DNA of 64,000 nt, taken from assembly GCF_008831285.2 (NCBI RefSeq), contig NC_045139.1, forward strand, positions 30,636,206 through 30,700,205, read 5' to 3'. This DNA is from Nymphaea colorata. Taxonomy: Eukaryota; Streptophyta; Magnoliopsida; Nymphaeales; Nymphaeaceae. This document shows positions 58,139 through 64,000 of this stretch, piece by piece (the stretch's first letter is position 1; each line of letters begins with the position of its first letter). A program made the translations under genes and the position numbers. Below the pieces are notes generated by a model. It ran no database searches. It saw only the letters and a program-made list of their open reading frames with translations, and was not told the DNA's origin.

Positions 58139-61100
58139 TTAACCACCACTTTGGGCAGAGAATCCAGGATCACGTCCCAATGGAAGGATGAGATCTTTCA
58201 TGACATCATACTCCTCGATGCTTACTTGGGCACCATCCAGAACCTGAATTGGTTGAAACAAAGCCGTTAGAACGAGAAAGACCCAATGGTAGAATGATAC
58301 GATTACTAGATGAAGTTCAGCTGGACAGTGGACAGTGAGGCCAAACCACTCCGTGCAACTAAAATATGGCATGCCTTTCCTCACCTTGTGAGCCAACATT
58401 GTCCGGCTTGCCATGCATGCTGTAAGGGACGGAACTCTGTGCACCGATAGAGCGTCCAAGAACAGAAGAACAATTACATGCCATTGTTTCGTTCTGAAAG
58501 ATGGCACTGGATCAAAAAAAGACATGGTATCCAACAGACGACCCTGCAATATCACCAGCTTACAGGTTAGGGATGCATAGTGAAAACTCAGCATTTTGTA
58601 AAATCTGACTAGCTATAACCTCAACCAAACTCAGATAGGACTGCCCTACATGCATCTGTATGTTATCCATCTTATAGAAAAGCCCCAGCAAGACAATCTC
58701 CCATGCTCCTAGTTACGGAATTCATTTCGAGGCACCTTTGCCAATTATTGTCAGTGGCAACATAAAAAAATAGTCATACGATCCAAAGAATAAACTAGCT
58801 GTTGAAAGGAAAAGTTTCGTATTCAAACACAGTAAAATAATATATTCTCCTATTGTCTAATTTTCAGCAAGACAATATCCCAAGAATATATTCTTCTAGT
58901 CTCTAATTTTCACAAGTCAGCAGTTAGATGTAGGGTATGAGTAGGGACTAGTCAGGCAAATCAAGGCCTTGTAAGACGACCCTAATATGGAGATGACCAA
59001 TAGTTGAACATGTTAAAACCAAATAGCAACCCCGTGCCAGTTCTGAAGATTAGAGAATGACAGCTTAGATGTTTTAGAACCACAACGCATACATGGAACA
59101 AGTATAGTAGGGCAAAGAAATGAGTACTAGTAAGGCAAACGAGTATCACATAAAAAAACCCATCGTTGAACGTCAGAACCAAATAGCAACCACGTGCCTG
59201 TTCTTTTGATCAGAGAATAATGGCTTAGATGTTTGCGAACCTCATTACATAAGTACAGTCTCTCTCCGTACCACTTAATGGGCCATAAAATGAGATAAAT
59301 CTAAAGTTTCAACATGAAATAACATAGGAAGTACACTCAATTTCTTACCATAGCTTGCTCCAGAGTAGAAATAGGTGTTGCCACCCTAAGACTTGCTATA
59401 AGACTTGGTAAAGCACGTGAGAGGCAACCAGCCAGTGTTTGCTTGATCTCAGAAGACAAGCCATCACCAATAACAATCTTCCGTGGATATTCCCTCCCAT
59501 TGACAAGCAAGAAATCATCCACTGCACTCTCGTCTCTTCCATATATGTACACCAATGAAGATGCTGTTATCCATCCAAAGAGTGCCATCCACATAGTTGC
59601 AAATGAAGACAACTATAAAGTAATACGTTAAAAAGATATGAGCAACAACAGATTCTTGCAGGTATAGATTTTCTTCTTTTACACAAAAACAAGTTGTTAC
59701 AAGATGGGCAAGAGGCTAAACCTGCAGTAGTTTATCTTATAATATAACTAATAGCTTACCGTCAAACTGAACCCTTCTGGTGGTGAATCAAACCAAGAGT
59801 TATCAGGGTCAAATATATCAGAACTCAATGATGATATCTTTAGTGACGTTGACTGATTATGAGCGGGTAATGTCTCCTCTGTAACTTTCTTGAGGTCTGC
59901 CTCATTGATGTCATGATCAGGAGGAATAATGATAATTCCAGCTTTGGAAGCTGCACACATTAGAAAAACAATTAAGGCAAGGTGATGAAGCCTCTTTCCT
60001 GTAAACAAGCAGAACACACAAACTAAGAGAGCAATTACCAGGGTCGTTGTCATCATATTTTCCAGAAGCAATAGCTTCCGCTGCCTCGCTTAAGGCTGCA
60101 GCACACACTTTTGCTGATGCAAGACGGAAAGAGCACTCGATGTCATCCCCCATAGGACCATCTGCTCCCTCACAGCTTCCATGAGTAGTTTCAACCTCTC
60201 CATCATGAAAGTTTAAGATTGCATTCACAGAGTTGATGCTTTGTGAACAAGAAACTGTGTCACTAGACAGAGGGACCTCATTCTTATCACCAGCTTCATC
60301 AGCCCATTTAACTTTAGAAGTTGAACGCTTTACCCTTGGTGACTTCAAGCAAGATTTTAACTTAGTTTTTTTGGGGTCTATTTTCCTTTCTATAGTCTGA
60401 TTCTCTTTCCCACTGACACCAACATCGCCAGGACTTATGACACAACTAGAAGTGATAGATAGACTCTGATCATCACTGCACTCCTTCCCAATGGTTACAT
60501 CACTATTGAATTTGTCAGAGTTCCCCTTTGAATACTGTAAATTTGCAGAAGCATTCTTTTTATCCCTTTTTTGGCTGCTACCCGTTGTCATCTCATTCTT
60601 GGCCCCTGCCATGAAAATTTCATACATGAAATAAAAATTGTAGATATCAGAGGAAATCCATGGATTCTAACAAAAAATTACTCAAGTAACTAACAGACCC
60701 TTTGCTCCATTCAGCTCATGTACAAAAATATGGGAACACTATCCTTGATAAAGTAGGTAAATAGCTTGCTAAAGTAGGTAAATAACCATGTATATACAGA
60801 TAGAAGGCATATAACATTGATACACCTGTTGTAACGTGAAACTTTTCACAGCCATGACAGAGGTTGTGCATGTGCCTTTGTGCTTTCTATACAATTTTCT
60901 ACATTTAGAATTCTACAGTTAAAGAAATAAAATATGGGTATCTTAACAACAAATGATGCCTGTAAAAAAAATAAAATCAAAATAAAGATCAGAAAATTAA
61001 CTAATTAAACACTAAAAAGTGAACGTGATCAATCAAATACCAGAAGAAAAGCCAATTAACATAGCAAGGTCACAAAAAGGACATGAAGAAAAGCATTTTG

Positions 61101-62803
61101 TCCAAAACTAGTATGGCCTAAGTCCATGAAAGCATTTTAACAAGTATAGCAACATACCAAGTACCGTTACTACCAACAGTATCACTGTTGTAAACATTAC
61201 AGGTTAATGAGATTTTTATGCATATGACTTGCATTCCTAGTCATTGGTTGGTTTGAGGTGCAACCCATGAAGCATAAGCAAAGAAGTATATTGGAAGTAG
61301 TATATTGGAAGTAATGCTGCATACTATGAGGATTGTCTTCCAATCAACTCGTGCCATGATGGAAGCAGAAGACAAGAAACAACCAAGAAGCATTCAACTC
61401 TAAGATGTAAGGAACATGAAATGCCACAGGGACAAGTGACAAGGAATACATCAAGCAACCCATCGCCTTCACTTGAATTTGGGATACAGTAACTTCCTCA
61501 GCAAGTATGCCTCCCTTCCTAACATCACCATGTTTACCTGTTTTAAGTTCAAGCCATGTTTGTGATAATGTTTAACTACTAAAGCAGTTAACTTTGTCAG
61601 AACCCAATTGCTAAACTACAATTATCTGAGGTACCTAACCATTGTGGCCCTTATCAAGCATCCAGCCACAGTCTTGAGCCTACCTAACCAAGCTAAATGT
61701 AATGGCATGACTTTGTGAAGAAACAAGAACATGTGTCTCTAGGTCTCTTCAGGAAAACATTTCCTCAAATTACATGAAACAACCTGCAGTTTCTTGTGTA
61801 CTAAAAAGGCATGCCAAGGAGGATCACACACAATGAGTTGTTCCCATAAGAAAATCGAACGACTCTTTGACACCAAAAGTACATTTTTTATTCTTCAGTT
61901 TAATGGAAGCACGGTGAGGGATTTCATGGTAAACAGTCTGTCCCCTCACGTTCAAGATTGGCAGTCCGAATTGATCACTCTATACAAGCCATAAAAGAGA
62001 AAACATACCATGGCAAATCTGCACTTCATCCACTTTTTTAAAATTATCATGAGCGATAAAGGAGAGTAAAATTGCAACTACTAATCAGCTGAGAAAAGAA
62101 CAGCCCAAAGGAAGCAAAGTTCCATACATTCTTCATGTAAAACACACTGCAGTTAAACTGAAAAATGTCAACGCAATTATTTACACATTTCATAACCAAA
62201 AATACCTTCACTTGCCTTCTTCAAGAGGGATGATTTCAAAGACCTATTCCAGTCCTTCTGAGGAACATAACCCTCAATCGCATCAGAAGGACCAACGCAC
62301 TCTCCCGGAGGAACCTTTCCCTTTTCGTTCAAATCCAACCTCTCCAGAATTTTCAGTTCTGGAAATCCTAGTCCATCGTCTTTCTCTACCGTCACGGAGC
62401 CGCCGCCCTCACTAAACGCACTCAACACCCGTGAGATCTTATCGTGGTCCAAGTCGGTGCACCGCTCAGCGTTCAGGGTCTCGGCAAAAGCCCGACTCTT
62501 GAGAAGGCAACCGGGAGAACAGTATAGAAACGTCTCCCTGAGATCATAAACCCTGTGCTCCCTCAAAGAGATGCGGTAGCGCCCCTTCTTGGGCCGGTCC
62601 GACGGCAGAGTATTGTCGCAGAGAGGGTACCCACAGATGTTGACGATTGTTCGCTCAGTAACGACGTCTTCGTAGTCGCTGCGAGAGAGAAGGGACCCGG
62701 AGAGGAGAAGCTTCTTCTCGTCGGCGATCCCGTCAAGGAGAGCGAGCTGCAGCTTGTAGACAGCGTCTGCATAGTCACCGATGGAGGGAGAGGGCTTCCC
62801 CAT
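58139..62803 (-). CDS. RPAP2: RPAP2/RIMA-like RNA polymerase II CTD phosphatase homologue, six exons
   Basis: Exons: 62803-62206, 60605-60039, 59950-59760, 59612-59349, 58543-58385, 58243-58139; 1,884 nt, 627 aa. All junctions are GT-AG and in phase. The RPAP2-type zinc finger has Cys57 and Cys62 (NICGYPLCDN) and Cys95 and Cys99 (YCSPGC), separated by YRISLREHRVYDLRETF, the family signature. The middle (exon 2) is Ser/Lys-rich with LKSCLKSPRVKRSTSKVKWA. Exons 4-6 give the conserved C-terminal block MWMALFGWITASSLVYIYGR, then GRLLDTMSFFDPVPSFRTKQ and the end GRDPGFSAQSGG. RPAP2 proteins bind RNA polymerase II, help its nuclear import and dephosphorylate Ser5 of the CTD; the Arabidopsis homologue is RIMA. 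No lesions seen. A long first intron (about 1.6 kb) separates the zinc-finger exon. Confidence 0.93.
58985..59235. repeat. Imperfect tandem duplicate in RPAP2 intron 4
   Basis: The block AACCAAATAGCAACCMCGTG ... AGAGAATRAYRGCTTAGATG occurs twice, about 165-180 bp apart, between exons 4 and 5. Confidence 0.7.
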
Positions 62804-63454
62804 GCCAACAGACTGGGAAAAGGTGGCTCCTGAGCCCTGAGGCTTCTTTCTCCACTAAAGGGGCGTCCACTCGGAGAAAAACAAAAAATTGGCAACTACA
62901 AACTTCCCAGAGCGGCAATGACAATATCGAGAGCAGAGATGAAGCAGAGGGAGGGAGAGCCCGCGAGTCATCGGTATGGGAGTGGGGGAAACCTCAAACT
63001 GATCATTTTTTGCTAGCCAGGAAATCCACCGTAGCTGCAGCAAAAAATTCAAATTTTCAAAAAAATTTCCAATCCATCAAACAGTGCACCAAAATTGTAA
63101 CCGTTGCACTCGTTGTCGGAAATTTTATTCCCGAAAAATTTTTCCACCTTCGGGGGTGGAAATAAATTTCCGGAGACGATTCCGTTGCTTCTCTCCGCGT
63201 CTACTTCCCCTGAAACGGCCGACTCTTCACAGCAGCTGCCGCGTCTGCTGTGTGGTGCACCGCTTGGCGCTATTCATCGGCACCCGGAAGCAGAGAGAAG
63301 ATCCGAAGCCCTCTTCACTATCTTCTCTTTTAAGCCCTATCTCCCGCAGCGTCACCGGTGGGTTTTTCAAACTACCCAAATTCTGAACATATAGAATCAG
63401 AGAGTGAGCAACAACACAAAACGGAAAATAAATAGAAAAAACCAAATAACTTAC
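62804..63454. other. RPAP2 5' UTR / promoter region
   Basis: Carries a minus-strand frame from about 63388 (after acceptor TATGTTCAG) reading NLGSLKNPPVTLREIGLKRE, open to a stop at 63227. It could be a second exon of the transcript starting at 63606, but it does not join in phase. Confidence 0.3.
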
Positions 63455-63606
63455 CTTTGATTTTCCGGGTGGACGGACTCACCGGTGGCTGGAAACCGCC
63501 GGACGTCACCGAACGCTGCCGCAGGCTGGTGATGGTGGTCAAGGAACTTCACGGTTGGAGAAATAATGGAGAGCAGGGAGAAAACCTTGCGGAAGAATGA
63601 GGGCAT
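63455..63606 (-). CDS. Candidate first exon of an unidentified gene (or upstream RPAP2 leader)
   Basis: From ATG 63606 an open frame of 50 codons plus 2 nt reads MPSFFRKVFSLLSIISPTVK and ends HPENQ-AG at a perfect donor AAG|GTAAGT. A telo-box lies 11 bp upstream. The composition is coding-like (high third-position GC). Joining to the nearest acceptor (63388) gives a stop after four codons, so either that acceptor is wrong or the exon belongs to the RPAP2 5' leader as an upstream ORF. The family is not recognised. Confidence 0.3.
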
Positions 63607-63616
63607 CGTGACATAT

Positions 63617-63625
63617 TAGGGTTTA
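63617..63625 (-). promoter_or_regulatory. Telo-box AAACCCTAA
   Basis: A perfect plant telo-box on the minus strand directly before the candidate exon. Such boxes are frequent near start sites of ribosomal and other housekeeping genes. Confidence 0.5.
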
Positions 63626-63629
63626 CACA

Positions 63630-64000
63630 CGTTTTAGGAAAATAATTTTCAGATTTGCAGTCTGGTGACTTAATTGGATTTGGCGTAATGGAAACAAAAT
63701 TTAATTAACATGAATCTGAAAATAAAGATTTATTTGCAAGTAATGAACGGTAAATGCCCAAACGAGAATTGATTACAATTTAAAATTCAGATACGAAAGG
63801 ATCTAATATTGGCTTAGCTTTTCATGAATAACATTGATCCTGTTCACCTGGGCCAACCCTTCGATTGCATCAGTTTGAGGTTGGTCTGGATCTATTAGAA
63901 GGATTTTGTCAATTTCTAGCGTATCAAATCCAACTTTGACAAGTAAATTCGTAACAAATAAAAAATAAAAAAACTAAAAAAAAATGAAACAAATGAAAAA
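63630..64000. other. AT-rich right edge
   Basis: No feature seen. Confidence 0.5.

Overview
The window reads as nuclear DNA of a flowering plant. It contains spliced genes with GT-AG introns, plant-specific families (an EMS1-type receptor kinase, a NAC protein, a mitochondrial ASD/OM66-like AAA-ATPase), many AT-rich spacers, long (TA)n and (GA)n microsatellites and small hAT-type transposons. The species cannot be fixed from the sequence.

Layout. 0.57-0.96 kb (-): first exon of a plastid-type alpha/beta-hydrolase, broken by an in-frame stop. 2.97-3.16 kb: a 200-bp hAT MITE with a perfect 8-bp target duplication. 3.28-3.55 kb (+): frameshifted first exon of mannose-6-phosphate isomerase, running into a degenerate element on the other strand (3.55-6.0 kb) whose ORF starts with an FHA-like domain. 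6.5-8.7 kb: an inverted duplication of the 5' half of an AAA-ATPase gene. 9.5-13.6 kb: a 1,760-bp-arm palindrome, apparently identical between arms, made from part of an ABC1-kinase gene. 15.7-24.1 kb: the AAA-ATPase cluster, with one intact gene (19.5-21.0 kb, -), two 3' fragments and duplicated 3' flank. 24.4-26.3 kb: scattered exon-like scraps, one from a DEAD-box helicase. 26.3-33.3 kb: mostly non-coding. 34.0-37.9 kb (+): intact single-exon EMS1-like LRR receptor kinase. 40.6-49.4 kb (-): the intact five-exon ABC1/ADCK2-type kinase gene that is the parent-like copy of the palindrome. 52.8-54.4 kb (-): a three-exon gene for a NAC-domain-only protein of 147 aa. 55.3 kb: a second hAT MITE. 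58.1-62.8 kb (-): six-exon RPAP2/RIMA-like gene. 63.5-63.6 kb (-): a possible further first exon under a telo-box.

Main point. Two inverted-repeat loci lie about 1.5 kb apart (6.5-8.7 and 9.5-13.6 kb). Each is built from part of a gene whose intact copy lies in the same window (19.5 kb and 40.6-49.4 kb). Transcripts across either locus would fold into long hairpins complementary to those genes, so this is a candidate local small-RNA silencing locus. The AAA-ATPase repeat carries a TATA box on each outer side, facing inward. The two arms of the ABC1K palindrome share private mutations that the intact gene lacks, which points to recent formation, continual homogenisation, or an assembly artefact. 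Exon structures of ABC1K, RPAP2 and NAC were built by hand from splice sites and reading-frame continuity; all phases agree.
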